Shown here: positions 8,848-16,034 of the stretch, in pieces | How positions within the stretch are numbered: position 1 is the stretch's first letter | How the letters are laid out: each line of letters starts with the position of its first letter | Notes under the pieces: generated by a model | The model's database searches: none | What the model saw: only the letters and a program-made list of their open reading frames with translations | What the model was told of the DNA's origin: nothing | Made by a program: the position numbers and the translations under genes | Assembly (NCBI GenBank): GCA_023245895.1 | Contig: JAHFJJ010000012.1 | Span: 1-37,857, forward strand | Source of the DNA: Candidatus Doudnabacteria bacterium | GTDB taxonomy: Bacteria; Patescibacteriota; Doudnabacteria; UBA920 | Length of the DNA stretch: 37,857 bases | Reading direction: 5' to 3'

Positions 8848-9648
8848 TTATTTTAGTCTTACTAATCTTAATCCAATTTTTTTCCCAAATAACCTTTTTG
8901 CCACCGCCTTAAATCCCGGGTTAATTTTGGTGACCAGGAATTCCTTTTTACCACCGCGCGATAAAGTTTTATTTATTTCCTTATGCCGCTTTAAGTAACC
9001 AGCCAGTTTGTCGGGAATAATTTCATCCGGGCTTATCACAGCCACCTTACCTCCCATCAAACCCCTTACTTCCCTTTTCAAAATTGGATAATGAGTACAA
9101 CCCAAAATAAGCGCTTCAATTCCCTGCTCTTGAAGCGGCTTTAAGTATAATTTTAAAGCATTTTTGGCCTTTGGTAAAGCGTTTTGTTCAATTAGTTCGA
9201 CTAACTTTGGCGTAGCCAACTCGTAAATTTTTGCTGTTTTATCAATCTTAGTTAGCTCCTGCCTATATTTATGCGAGTTAATTGTTGCGCTGGTGCCGAT
9301 AACTCCGATTCTTTTTGCGCGATAATTTTTATCAGCGACCTCTAGAGTCGGAACTATCACGCCCAGCACTCTTCGGTCTGGATAATTGTTAGGCAAATAT
9401 TCATTTTGGATTTGTCGCAAAGCCAGGCTGGCGGTACCGCAGGCCACAATAACCAGTTGGCAATCCTGCTCAAACAAAAAATCCACTGCTATCTTGGTAA
9501 ATTCAAAAATTTGCCTTGGCGTTTTGGAGCCATAAGGCAAATTTTTTGTGTCGCCCAAATATATGTAATCGTACTTGGGCAACTTGGCAATTATCGAACG
9601 CGTAATAATCAAGCCTCCCAAGCCTGAATCAAAAATACCAATTTTCAT
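8848..9648 (-). CDS. murI: Glutamate racemase
   Basis: Makes D-glutamate for peptidoglycan. At 266 aa it has family length. The start MKIGIFDSGLGGL, the YLGDTKNLPYGSK segment and both catalytic cysteines (VACGTAS and LGCTHYP) are visible. The first motif normally reads CNTA; here the Asn after the cysteine is Gly. The rest of the active site looks intact, so function is expected. It stands alone between the tRNA and a membrane-anchored protein gene. Confidence 0.94.
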   Translation of the reverse strand: MKIGIFDSGLGGLIITRSIIAKLPKYDYIYLGDTKNLPYGSKTPRQIFEFTKIAVDFLFEQDCQLVIVACGTASLALRQIQNEYLPNNYPDRRVLGVIVPTLEVADKNYRAKRIGVIGTSATINSHKYRQELTKIDKTAKIYELATPKLVELIEQNALPKAKNALKLYLKPLQEQGIEALILGCTHYPILKREVRGLMGGKVAVISPDEIIPDKLAGYLKRHKEINKTLSRGGKKEFLVTKINPGFKAVAKRLFGKKIGLRLVRLK

Positions 9649-9694
9649 TCATGAAAATTTAAAAGTTAGGTTTTAGCCGAAGCTATTTAGGTGT

Positions 9695-11395
9695 CTACGG
9701 TTTGGCTGTTTTGCCTGCCGCAGCTTTGATAAGCTCCAAAAGATCAGCGGGGTTAACTGGTGCGGGCAGGTTTTCTGTTTTGCCGAAATCTGAGTAGAAT
9801 ATGTCCAGGTTTATTGCGGCGTTAAATTTTAACTTGCCGATTTTAGCCGGTATGTTGGCCGCTTCAGGCGCTACGGGCGAGGCCGCGCAGTTTGCGGGTT
9901 CAGACGAAGGGCATTTAATGTTGGCGGTTATGCCTGTTTTAGACAACGCGCCGATGCCGGCTTTGTATCCGCCGGTGTCGCTGCCCAAACAAAAAGTTAA
10001 TTTATAATCTTTGCCGTTTTGGGCGGGTTCGTACCAGTAAGTATTGTAGTAGCCGGTGCAAGTTCCGTCCGGCGGCTGAGGAGCGGCAGGCCAGCTGGCT
10101 AAATAGGCAGGAGGAACAGCCAAAGCCGCTCCGTCCTTGCCTTTAGGGTAGCTGCCGTTGTCTTTATAGTAAAGCTCCAAAGCCGACCTGAAATGCATTA
10201 TGTCGGCCAGCCTTTGGGCATCCCGGTTTTTGGTTTGGGGAGCAAAGGCCAAATCGGAAGAGCCGCTAAGGTCCTCGGTAGACGGAGCATTGGCCGCAAT
10301 ATGCACTTTGTATACCAGGTAATCCGACTGCCCCACCCAGGTATCAAATTCCCTAATTTGGATTTTGTTAATAATTGCCGTAAGCGCGCTTTTTTGTTCG
10401 GCAGTCATTTCCTTTTGCCGGCCGCCCGATTTAGCCAAACCTTGGTTTATGGAGGTAACTAACTCCGAAGCAAAAGCTTGGGAGTCTATTTCATTTTTTA
10501 AATGATAGACCTTTATGCCGTCCAGCTCCTCTTTGGCTAAGAATGTTCCCGGTTTGACCAATTTGGCCCACTTGGCAAAAGTTTCTTGCGTCAACTCTCC
10601 CCCCGGGCCAAAAGGGTTTTGGTAAGTTGAAGTGGGAGTGTTTTGGCTTGCGTATTTTTGGATTGCATCGGGATCAATTTTTATCCAGGACACATCCTGT
10701 TTGCCCAAAAAGTCCTTAAGCTGGGGAATTGTGCTTACATCAACATACAAAATTTTATTTAGAATTAAGTAGCCTAAATTAAAATTAATGTTCATTGGGT
10801 CGGCCTTTGCGCTAAGAACGATGTTGCCGGACAATTTGGGGTTCTTTAAATCCTGCCGGTCAAAATAGCCAGCGCCGCTTACGCCGAAACTAACGGGAGT
10901 GGATGAAGCAGACCCTTGTGGCTTAAAGCTGTAGGTCAAACTATAAGCAGATTTAAAAACGCTTTGCTCTTGGGTTAACAGGGCTTTGTTCCAAACCCTG
11001 TTTGGGGTATTGTAAACTTTTACGTAATAAGCATAAGCTCCGCCGGCGCAAGCTAAAATTGCAATTGCGGCGGTTAGGGCAATTGCTTTGCCCCATGACC
11101 TTGCAGGCTTTGCAGACAAGGCAAAGTGCTCCTCGGAAATGGCAATGCCCGGATTAGCAGACTGGATGCCGGGTGGTTTTTGCGCGGAGTGGGGGTTTTG
11201 TAGAGGGCTTAAAGCGGATGGGATTTCTGTTCTATAGTTTTGCGGCGGGCGGTTTTCCGCGGTTTTGGCAAAAGAAAAGCCTTCCTCCACGGGTCCGGCT
11301 TCCCAGCCGGCGTTGAGCAGGTTTTGTTTTATTTCAAAATCGCTTAAGCCATGTTTTTGGGCCTGGACAATATAATCTGTAATTTCCTGTTGCAT
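9695..11395 (-). CDS. Membrane-anchored protein with lipoprotein-like and pilin-like domains
   Basis: 566 aa of unknown function. Domains in order: an N-terminal helical UBA-like segment (residues 1-40, SDFEIKQNLLNAGW), a Pro-rich linker, one membrane helix (about 105-125, AIALTAAIAILACAGGAYAYY), and an outside beta-rich domain to about residue 380. This last is of the kind seen in LppX/DUF6612-like proteins (VDVSTIPQLKDFLG, LDGIKVYHLK). Then comes a type II pseudopilin-like region (ADIMHFRSALELYYKDNGSYPKG, with two Cys in the TCTGYYNTYW and KLTFCLGSD parts) and a C-terminal tail. The arrangement suggests a surface protein whose short N-terminus stays in the cytoplasm. Confidence 0.75.
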   Translation of the reverse strand: MQQEITDYIVQAQKHGLSDFEIKQNLLNAGWEAGPVEEGFSFAKTAENRPPQNYRTEIPSALSPLQNPHSAQKPPGIQSANPGIAISEEHFALSAKPARSWGKAIALTAAIAILACAGGAYAYYVKVYNTPNRVWNKALLTQEQSVFKSAYSLTYSFKPQGSASSTPVSFGVSGAGYFDRQDLKNPKLSGNIVLSAKADPMNINFNLGYLILNKILYVDVSTIPQLKDFLGKQDVSWIKIDPDAIQKYASQNTPTSTYQNPFGPGGELTQETFAKWAKLVKPGTFLAKEELDGIKVYHLKNEIDSQAFASELVTSINQGLAKSGGRQKEMTAEQKSALTAIINKIQIREFDTWVGQSDYLVYKVHIAANAPSTEDLSGSSDLAFAPQTKNRDAQRLADIMHFRSALELYYKDNGSYPKGKDGAALAVPPAYLASWPAAPQPPDGTCTGYYNTYWYEPAQNGKDYKLTFCLGSDTGGYKAGIGALSKTGITANIKCPSSEPANCAASPVAPEAANIPAKIGKLKFNAAINLDIFYSDFGKTENLPAPVNPADLLELIKAAAGKTAKP

Positions 11396-11507
11396 ATTTA
11401 TTTAAATTATTTAGAAAGCTCTAAATATATAACGCATCCTTCGGCCTAATGGTAATCGTAGGTACATATTCAGAGCCTGTCCTGAGCCAAGCCAAAGGGG
11501 GTAACGC

Positions 11508-12356
11508 TTAAGGCACCGTATTTATCAGCTGCCAAATTTTAAAATTTTGTTTCTGTTCAGCCAGCCAGGAATCGAAGCCCGTGATTTTTAAAAATATTTG
11601 CCTTAGGTGCAACAAACTGCCATTTTGCCCTTCTTGTTTAAGTATATGCAATCCAAGCCGGCTGGGCAAGATTTTAATTTCGCCTGTTTTTAAGGCCGCC
11701 ACAGGCTCTTTAAGTTCCAAAAGTACAGCTTCGGAATTTATAAAACCTAAATCCCCTCCCGTTGGCTTGCCGCCGTCTTCCGTATAGTCCCTCGCCATGT
11801 TCGCCATGTCTTCGCCGCTTTTTAAGCGTTCCTCTAAAGAAGCCGCCAGTGCGTAAACTTTGGGGTTAAGTTCCTGTTGGCTGTTAAACCAAATTTGTAA
11901 ATCTGCCAAAAGCAGCTCTGGCCTCAATATCGAATTTTTAAAGTCGGCCGGGCTTATGCGATTTTGGGCTAAAAGGGCGGAAAAGTCCGGCTGGGCGGAG
12001 GCTTTCTGGTAGGCTTTTTCAATTTCCCCCTGGCTTATGGTAACATTATTTTTTGCGGCAATCTGCCGAATTTTTTCCTCGTCTACTAGCTGGTTATAGG
12101 CCGCTGTTTCTATTTGCGCGGCGGCGGCCGAAGGCGGCCAGGCATTTTGCATTTTTTGTGCCACAGCTAACCTTAAAAGCAAGTCGTCCATAAAAACCGG
12201 ATGTCCGTTAACCAGCGCCAAAGGGTAGCCGGTCGCGCGGATAACTTTAAGCTTGGCGGCAGTCAGGTTTGCGTTTTTTAGCCATATGCCAAAACAAACC
12301 GCCCCCAAAATCAGTAATACCCCGACTGCCCCAAAAAGTTTAAAAAATTTTAGCAT
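11508..12356 (-). CDS. Membrane-anchored SurA/PpiC-type peptidyl-prolyl isomerase
   Basis: Extracytoplasmic folding factor. The start is at MLKFFKLFG, 4 nt after the stop of the FtsB-like gene; a longer frame reaching 12440 overlaps that gene and is less likely. A membrane anchor (LFGAVGVLLILGAVCFGIWL) is followed by a SurA-like helical region (VFMDDLLLRLAVAQKM, EEKIRQIAAKNNVTIS). A parvulin domain comes last (LEERLKSGEDMANMARDYTE, GGDLGFI, RLGLHILK). At 282 aa it has the length of PrsA-like proteins. Confidence 0.85.
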   Translation of the reverse strand: MLKFFKLFGAVGVLLILGAVCFGIWLKNANLTAAKLKVIRATGYPLALVNGHPVFMDDLLLRLAVAQKMQNAWPPSAAAAQIETAAYNQLVDEEKIRQIAAKNNVTISQGEIEKAYQKASAQPDFSALLAQNRISPADFKNSILRPELLLADLQIWFNSQQELNPKVYALAASLEERLKSGEDMANMARDYTEDGGKPTGGDLGFINSEAVLLELKEPVAALKTGEIKILPSRLGLHILKQEGQNGSLLHLRQIFLKITGFDSWLAEQKQNFKIWQLINTVP

Positions 12357-12360
12357 AGCT

Positions 12361-12771
12361 TTAACTGCCTTTAAAAAAATAGTCCCACCATTTTTGGATG
12401 TTACCCGGCCCGGAAGCTTTTTCGGTTGAAGCCCCGGCAACCTTGGGGGCGTCTGAAAAGCTGTAAACTTGCTCGCCTTGTTTTTTTAAGTCCAGCTGCT
12501 GCCGCGCCACCCTTTCCTTAAAGCCCGTGGAATTTAAGTATTGCAGGGACTGGTTAAGCTCATTGTTTTTCTTTTGTAAGCCTTCGGCTTGTTCTTTCAG
12601 GCTTAGCTTTTCTTTTTCAATCTGCCTTTGCGCCCGCCACTGTTTGAGTTTCAAATTTCCCAAAAAAACCAGCAGTATAAGCAGGGCGGCAATGGCAATT
12701 TTTGAGGAGATTGTTTTTTTGGAAAACATGCAGGCGGCTTTTGGTTTACTTAATATATTGGTTTTTGACAT
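12361..12771 (-). CDS. FtsB/DivIC-like septum formation initiator
   Basis: Small bitopic division protein. It has a membrane helix (KIAIAALLILLVFLGNL) and then a heptad-rich coiled coil (EKEKLSLKEQAEGLQKKNNELNQSLQYLN), with the typical FKERVARQQLDLKKQGEQVY motif after it. The start at 12771 overlaps the PH-domain gene by 26 nt. An internal Met (12729) would remove the overlap and give 122 aa. Layout and C-terminal motif support the call. Confidence 0.85.
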   Translation of the reverse strand: MSKTNILSKPKAACMFSKKTISSKIAIAALLILLVFLGNLKLKQWRAQRQIEKEKLSLKEQAEGLQKKNNELNQSLQYLNSTGFKERVARQQLDLKKQGEQVYSFSDAPKVAGASTEKASGPGNIQKWWDYFFKGS

Positions 12772-13264
12772 TCCAAATGAAGTCTTTGGCTTCGGAAGGC
12801 TTGGCGAGGTTTTTTAAAAGCAGCGGTTCAGACAGCCCGGCGGCCCTGGCTTCCACGCTGCCAAACCGGACAAGCGACTGCCAAAAACCGTGGATTGAAA
12901 AGCTGACGTTTAAAATTTGGTTAAGAGGGCTTTCCAAGACTCTTTTATTGAGCAGGTTAGTGTAGATAACGCAAACCAGGCGCTTGTCAGTTATTATATT
13001 TACATTCAGCAGCCAAAGCAGGTATTTGTTAAGGGCGTAAATTAATACCGCCAGCGTCCAAATAATAAGCAGGTTTTTGTAATCCAAAACCAGTCCGTAT
13101 TTAAGCAGGAGGTACCAGGGAAAATAAATTAAAACCATAACCACCAAAGCCGGTTTAAACAGCATGGATTCCGTTTGCCGGTAAATCCGGATAATTTTTT
13201 CGTTTTCTAACAGGTTAAATTTAAACACAACAAACTTTAATTTAATTATTTTAGCTGCCGCCAA
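12746..13264 (-). CDS. PH-domain membrane protein
   Basis: A bacterial PH-like (YdbT-type) protein. Two membrane helices (ALVVMVLIYFPWYLLL, LLIIWTLAVLIYALNKYLLWLL) precede a PH fold (NIITDKRLVCVIYTNLLNKRVLESPLNQILNVSF). The function is unknown; such proteins sit in the envelope. The start is uncertain: the frame opens with TTG at 13264 inside a palindromic repeat, and a GTG at 13228, just before KFNLLENEKI, is equally plausible. Confidence 0.75.
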   Translation of the reverse strand: MAAAKIIKLKFVVFKFNLLENEKIIRIYRQTESMLFKPALVVMVLIYFPWYLLLKYGLVLDYKNLLIIWTLAVLIYALNKYLLWLLNVNIITDKRLVCVIYTNLLNKRVLESPLNQILNVSFSIHGFWQSLVRFGSVEARAAGLSEPLLLKNLAKPSEAKDFIWNVKNQYIK

Positions 13265-13286
13265 AAGCCTTTGCCGAAGGCGGAGA
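13261..13286. repeat. Small palindrome at the PH-gene start
   Basis: CCGCC and GGCGG ends around AAAAGCCTTTGCCGAA. It resembles the palindrome in the atpG/atpA relic. Because it covers the possible TTG start of the PH gene, the true start is likely further in. Confidence 0.55.
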
Positions 13287-13300
13287 GTCGAACGGGCCTC

Positions 13301-13408
13301 TTATTTGTTTAAGAAAGCCGGGCCAAGCAAAGCCAAAATCATGCTTAGCACCACTATAGCCATAATAGCGGCCATTATTTTATTTAGATGTTTTCTGTTT
13401 CTTAGCAT
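13301..13408 (-). CDS. Very small membrane protein (35 aa)
   Basis: A basic N-terminus (MLRNRKHLNK) is followed by one hydrophobic helix (IMAAIMAIVVLSMILALLGP) and a short tail. It is upstream of the PH gene in the same orientation. No good ribosome-binding site is visible. The composition is typical of a real single-pass microprotein, but there is no motif to name it. Confidence 0.55.
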   Translation of the reverse strand: MLRNRKHLNKIMAAIMAIVVLSMILALLGPAFLNK

Positions 13409-13571
13409 TTATCGAGCAATTATTTTAAGAGCTCCCTTGTTCTGCTCGGGACAAAATGACCATATGTCATTTTGATTATAACACAAAAATAAAATTTTGC
13501 CCTATCTTTTATCTTACATACAGGTTATACTTAAGCAACATTAGTAACCAGTTTTAGAAAGGAAAAACACT

Positions 13572-13661
13572 ATGTCAGATGAACCAACACCAGCCCCTGC
13601 CGCACCGACAACCCCGCCTACAGATGCCCCTGCCGCTCCCGCGGCTCCGGCCGGTATGTAA
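13572..13661 (+). CDS. 29-aa Ala/Pro-rich peptide
   Basis: Begins MSDEPTPAPAAP after an AGAAAGGAAA ribosome-binding site and ends PAAPAGM. Composition is almost only A, P, T and D. It is one of the few plus-strand genes. A -10-like TATACT lies at 13526-13531 upstream. The stop codon is next to a structured RNA region ending in a terminator, so it could be a leader peptide or a small secreted or disordered peptide. Confidence 0.55.
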   Translation: MSDEPTPAPAAPTTPPTDAPAAPAAPAGM

Positions 13662-13662
13662 T

Positions 13663-13756
13663 CCCGTTAGAGAACTAACGAAGATACAAAATTTGACCCA
13701 TAAAAGATTTTGTTAATAATTATCAGCCGTTGATATTTATCGCATTCTCTAACGGG
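13663..13756 (+). ncRNA. Putative structured RNA downstream of the 29-aa peptide
   Basis: A perfect 12-bp closing stem pairs 13663-13674 (CCCGTTAGAGAA) with 13745-13756. Inside are a second stem, ACAAAAT/ATTTTGT (13686-13713), and a weaker third around TATCA/TTGATA. The 5' strand of the closing stem can instead pair locally (GTTAG-AGAA-CTAAC, 13666-13679), so two exclusive folds exist. No known RNA family is recognised. Confidence 0.5.
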
Positions 13757-13762
13757 ACAAAC

Positions 13763-13797
13763 AAAAAATCCTCCACCTAAGGGTGGAGGATTTTTTT
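13763..13797. terminator. Bidirectional intrinsic terminator
   Basis: AATCCTCCACC and GGTGGAGGATT stem with A-run on the left and T-run on the right. It should stop plus-strand transcription from the 29-aa peptide and structured RNA, and minus-strand transcription from the cold-shock gene. Confidence 0.9.
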
Positions 13798-13806
13798 GAA
13801 AGAAGA

Positions 13807-14010
13807 TTAAGCTTTCTTTACGTTGACAGCGTTCATCCCTTTGGGGGATTCTTCGGTATCAAAAGTAACGGCATCGCCTTCGTGGAGTTCTTCAAAAGTA
13901 ACGCCAACCAAAGCTTTGCTGTGAAAGAAAATATCTTTTTCCTGGCCGGCAACGGCAATAAAGCCAAAGCCTTTGTCAGAAATAAGTTTCTTAATTACAC
14001 CATTCATCAT
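13807..14010 (-). CDS. Cold-shock domain protein (CspA family)
   Basis: 67-aa single OB-fold that binds single-stranded RNA or DNA. RNP1 (KGFGFI) and RNP2 (DIFFHS) are present, with the usual acidic C-terminal half (GDAVTFDTEESPKGMNAVNV). It starts MM; either Met could be used and no clear Shine-Dalgarno is seen. An untranslated leader of about 80 nt separates it from a strong promoter, as is common for cold-shock genes. Confidence 0.95.
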   Translation of the reverse strand: MMNGVIKKLISDKGFGFIAVAGQEKDIFFHSKALVGVTFEELHEGDAVTFDTEESPKGMNAVNVKKA

Positions 14011-14098
14011 TGTAGTAATATTTTAGATAATTAGATCGCAAATTCGCCTATGTCCAGGAAATTCGACTATATTTCTGCCATAAGTAATTGCGGATATA

Positions 14099-14127
14099 AG
14101 TATAGCACATATTAAGGTTTTTGTCTA
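14099..14127 (-). promoter_or_regulatory. Promoter of the cold-shock gene
   Basis: Minus-strand -35 TAGACA (14122-14127) and -10 TATACT (14099-14104) with a 17-bp spacer. Transcription start is expected near 14092, giving a leader of about 80 nt. Confidence 0.75.
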
Positions 14128-14178
14128 GAGACCGCTTACTTATTGGCCAAAACAATTTTTTAGGCCTAATAATTTGCA

Positions 14179-14583
14179 TTACCTGCCTGCTGATGTGCCC
14201 GATTTATCCATTTGCTCCTTAACTTTGGAAAGGATTTCTTTAATGGGCGTTTGGGCTTTCATAAAGTAACCTACAGCCCCTTCCTGGATTGCCTCGGAAA
14301 TTTTTTCAACATCATTTACATTGGTAAACATAAAGACTCTGCTTTTTGGCTCCGGCTGTTGGGCGTTAAGGTTTTTTAGCACAGTCATGCCGTCCATTTT
14401 TGGCATCATAATGTCCAAAAGAATAACTACGGGCTTTTCTTCCAAAGCTATTTTTAAACCTTCCTCTCCGTCGTTGGCAACCTTAACATTGTAGCCAGCT
14501 TCTTTACAGGCGTCGCTCAGGGTCAGGGAAAGCATGGGGTCGTCTTCCACTATTAAAATGGTTTTTGTATTGTTTTCTGGCAT
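14179..14583 (-). CDS. Receiver-only response regulator (CheY-like)
   Basis: 134-aa single receiver domain. The acidic pair EDD near residue 14, the phosphorylated Asp in LLDIMMPKMDG, the conserved Thr in MFTN and the Lys in GYFMKAQ are all present. There is no output domain, so it signals through protein contact. The ATG follows an AGGAG ribosome-binding site. No histidine kinase is in the window, so its partner is elsewhere. Confidence 0.95.
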   Translation of the reverse strand: MPENNTKTILIVEDDPMLSLTLSDACKEAGYNVKVANDGEEGLKIALEEKPVVILLDIMMPKMDGMTVLKNLNAQQPEPKSRVFMFTNVNDVEKISEAIQEGAVGYFMKAQTPIKEILSKVKEQMDKSGTSAGR

Positions 14584-14606
14584 TTTTTAAATCTCCTATG
14601 TAACAT

Positions 14607-14634
14607 ATTATAGCATAAAATCCGCCGTTTGTAA
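14607..14634 (-). promoter_or_regulatory. Promoter of the response regulator
   Basis: Minus-strand -35 TTACAA (14629-14634) and perfect -10 TATAAT (14607-14612) with 16-bp spacing. It overlaps the region in front of the divergent 50-aa gene. Confidence 0.7.
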
Positions 14635-14635
14635 T

Positions 14636-14788
14636 ATGCAGGCTTTAAAGAGGGTTATAAGCTGGAAGGAAGACTGGACCAAAAAAGAGGCCACCGTTTA
14701 TCCGGCAGTTTATAACCCTCATACGGGAAGGAAGACAGTAGACGAGACCAGTCCGATGAGGCTCAGCGACCTTAAGAAGAAGTTGTAA
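14636..14788 (+). CDS. Small basic protein (50 aa)
   Basis: Not recognised. The reading frame is MQALKRVISWKEDW..., ending MRLSDLKKKL. It has balanced composition, high Lys and no rare stretches, and a strong terminator follows 8 nt after the stop. It is divergent from the response regulator. No Shine-Dalgarno is visible and the start lies on the -35 region of the divergent promoter, so translation would have to be leaderless or start elsewhere. Confidence 0.45.
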   Translation: MQALKRVISWKEDWTKKEATVYPAVYNPHTGRKTVDETSPMRLSDLKKKL

Positions 14789-14795
14789 TGTTTCT

Positions 14796-14860
14796 TTGGG
14801 CGGCATGGAATCTTCCAAGCCGCCCGCACATTCGCCTACAATTGGTTAGGCGATTTTATT
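14796..14860 (+). terminator. Two hairpins after the 50-aa gene
   Basis: GGGCGGC/GCCGCCC hairpin (14797-14823) and CGCCTA/TAGGCG hairpin (about 14832-14851) followed by ATTTTATTTT. The second has the form of an intrinsic terminator for plus-strand transcription. Confidence 0.65.
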
Positions 14861-14867
14861 TTGATCA

Positions 14868-14905
14868 TAAAAAAATCGGCTCACAGTCAGGAACAGGAGC
14901 CGATA
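14868..14905 (-). terminator. Terminator of the zinc-ribbon protein gene
   Basis: ATCGGCTC and GAGCCGAT arms. On the minus strand the hairpin is followed by a run of seven T. It lies 55 nt after the stop of the 284-aa gene. Confidence 0.8.
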
Positions 14906-14960
14906 TAAAAATCCTATCTTGCCAGTTGGATGCAAAGCTTTCGGTAAACGGGTGGGTTAG

Positions 14961-15815
14961 TCAGATTGGGCACTCCAGGCAAGTATCCAACACAGCCGTA
15001 AAGCCGTCTTTAGTTACGGAATGGAAGAATTCAGGGCTGTCCCAAAAAATGTCTCCGCACCCGCCTTTGCACGGCTTCATCTTATTATGCCTTAAATCAG
15101 AAAGTTGTCTGGATTCTAAAGTGCCTTTTTCAAACTTGGCTTTTACCCAGAATCGTCTTCGGATTTCCGCACAAATTTTTGGCCACGGCAATCCCTCGTA
15201 CATTAACCTGCTTTTTTCACTCATGCAGATTTTACACCAGTCCGAAGCCTTGCCCTTGTAAAAATTGTAAAAGTCAGGCGTGGCAAACCATTCACGCCCG
15301 CAGGCCGGACATTCTCTTTTGGATTGAGCGCTCCCCTCGGCTTCCATTTGCTTTTGCTTCCAGCACATTGTAAGAAAAAGTTTGACTCGCCTTTTTTTGT
15401 GGAAGCTTTTTTTGTTTTTTCGTCTTTCCGCCTGTACATTTTTTGCGTAGTTGTCCCGCTGGTCGGCTGTGAAGCTGAGCTGCTTTCTCAAAAGCCCGAC
15501 TGTCGGATGCGAAACGTTGAACCTGACGCCGACTTCTACGTTAGTCAGTGTGCTTCCTGCTTCTTGGAGGAAAGCTATAATGTCGCGTCTTTTACGGGCT
15601 GTCATTTGCTTTTGGCCGGCCAAAATTCCTTTAACCTTTCTCGGATTGCATAGGCCGCTGCTTCTAATTACTGAGTGTATCCGTTTGTAGTTTAGCCCTT
15701 CCAGTTCCGGCAAATTAAGCTTGGCAATCCCCCTGGCTCCAAGCCCCGCTCCCACTTGTTGTTTTATGATTTCTGCTTGTGCCTGCGTTACGACCACAGG
15801 AATCCATCTTGGCAT
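14961..15815 (-). CDS. Putative DNA-binding protein with helix-turn-helix and two zinc-ribbon units
   Basis: 284 aa of unknown family. The N-terminal part contains HTH-like helices (ARGIAKLNLPELEGLNYKRI and TNVEVGVRFNVSHPTVGLLRKQL). A basic linker follows, then two similar Cys modules: CPACGREWFATPDFYNFYKG ending CKICM, and CKGGCGDIFWDSPEFFHS ending CLEC. The modules share the pattern C-x2/3-C-G, aromatic, PDFY/PEFF, then C-x2-C, which suggests internal duplication. A strong AAGGAGG site precedes the ATG and a clear promoter lies upstream. It may regulate transcription or be a nucleic-acid-processing protein of mobile origin. Confidence 0.7.
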   Translation of the reverse strand: MPRWIPVVVTQAQAEIIKQQVGAGLGARGIAKLNLPELEGLNYKRIHSVIRSSGLCNPRKVKGILAGQKQMTARKRRDIIAFLQEAGSTLTNVEVGVRFNVSHPTVGLLRKQLSFTADQRDNYAKNVQAERRKNKKSFHKKRRVKLFLTMCWKQKQMEAEGSAQSKRECPACGREWFATPDFYNFYKGKASDWCKICMSEKSRLMYEGLPWPKICAEIRRRFWVKAKFEKGTLESRQLSDLRHNKMKPCKGGCGDIFWDSPEFFHSVTKDGFTAVLDTCLECPI

Positions 15816-15863
15816 AGGTTTTCCTCCTTTCCCCTTTTACAGGTGCGTTTGAAACGTGTAGGA

Positions 15864-15892
15864 ATGATATTCCCTTTTGGCAGTTAGGTCAA
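15864..15892 (-). promoter_or_regulatory. Promoter of the zinc-ribbon protein gene
   Basis: Minus-strand -35 TTGACC (15887-15892) and -10 TATCAT (15864-15869) with 17-bp spacing, about 50 nt before the ATG at 15815. Confidence 0.7.
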
Positions 15893-15951
15893 TACAAAAA
15901 TAGCAGAGTAATGATATTGTTGTATTTATCTTCTTTGCTTAAAAAGTCAAC

Positions 15952-16012
15952 AAAAAACCGGCTTGCGCCGGTTTTGCATAATAGGCTAATTCCCACGAAT
16001 TAGTCTATTATG
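15952..16012 (-). terminator. Palindrome plus terminator downstream of the VOC gene
   Basis: After the VOC stop the minus strand has a long hairpin, CATAATAG and CTAATTC with complementary arms (15977-16012, one mismatch), then an ACCGGC/GCCGGT stem followed by a T-run (15952-15975). The order palindrome then terminator repeats behind the ABC gene and in repeat element B, but here the palindrome sequence is different. Confidence 0.75.
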
Positions 16013-16034
16013 GGATTCTAATAAAGTTTTAAAA

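Noticed and set aside
12361-12440. Extension of the parvulin gene upstream to 12440
   Set aside because: The added residues (MPGLQPKKLPG...) overlap the FtsB-like gene and do not resemble a signal sequence; the ATG at 12356 gives a proper membrane anchor.
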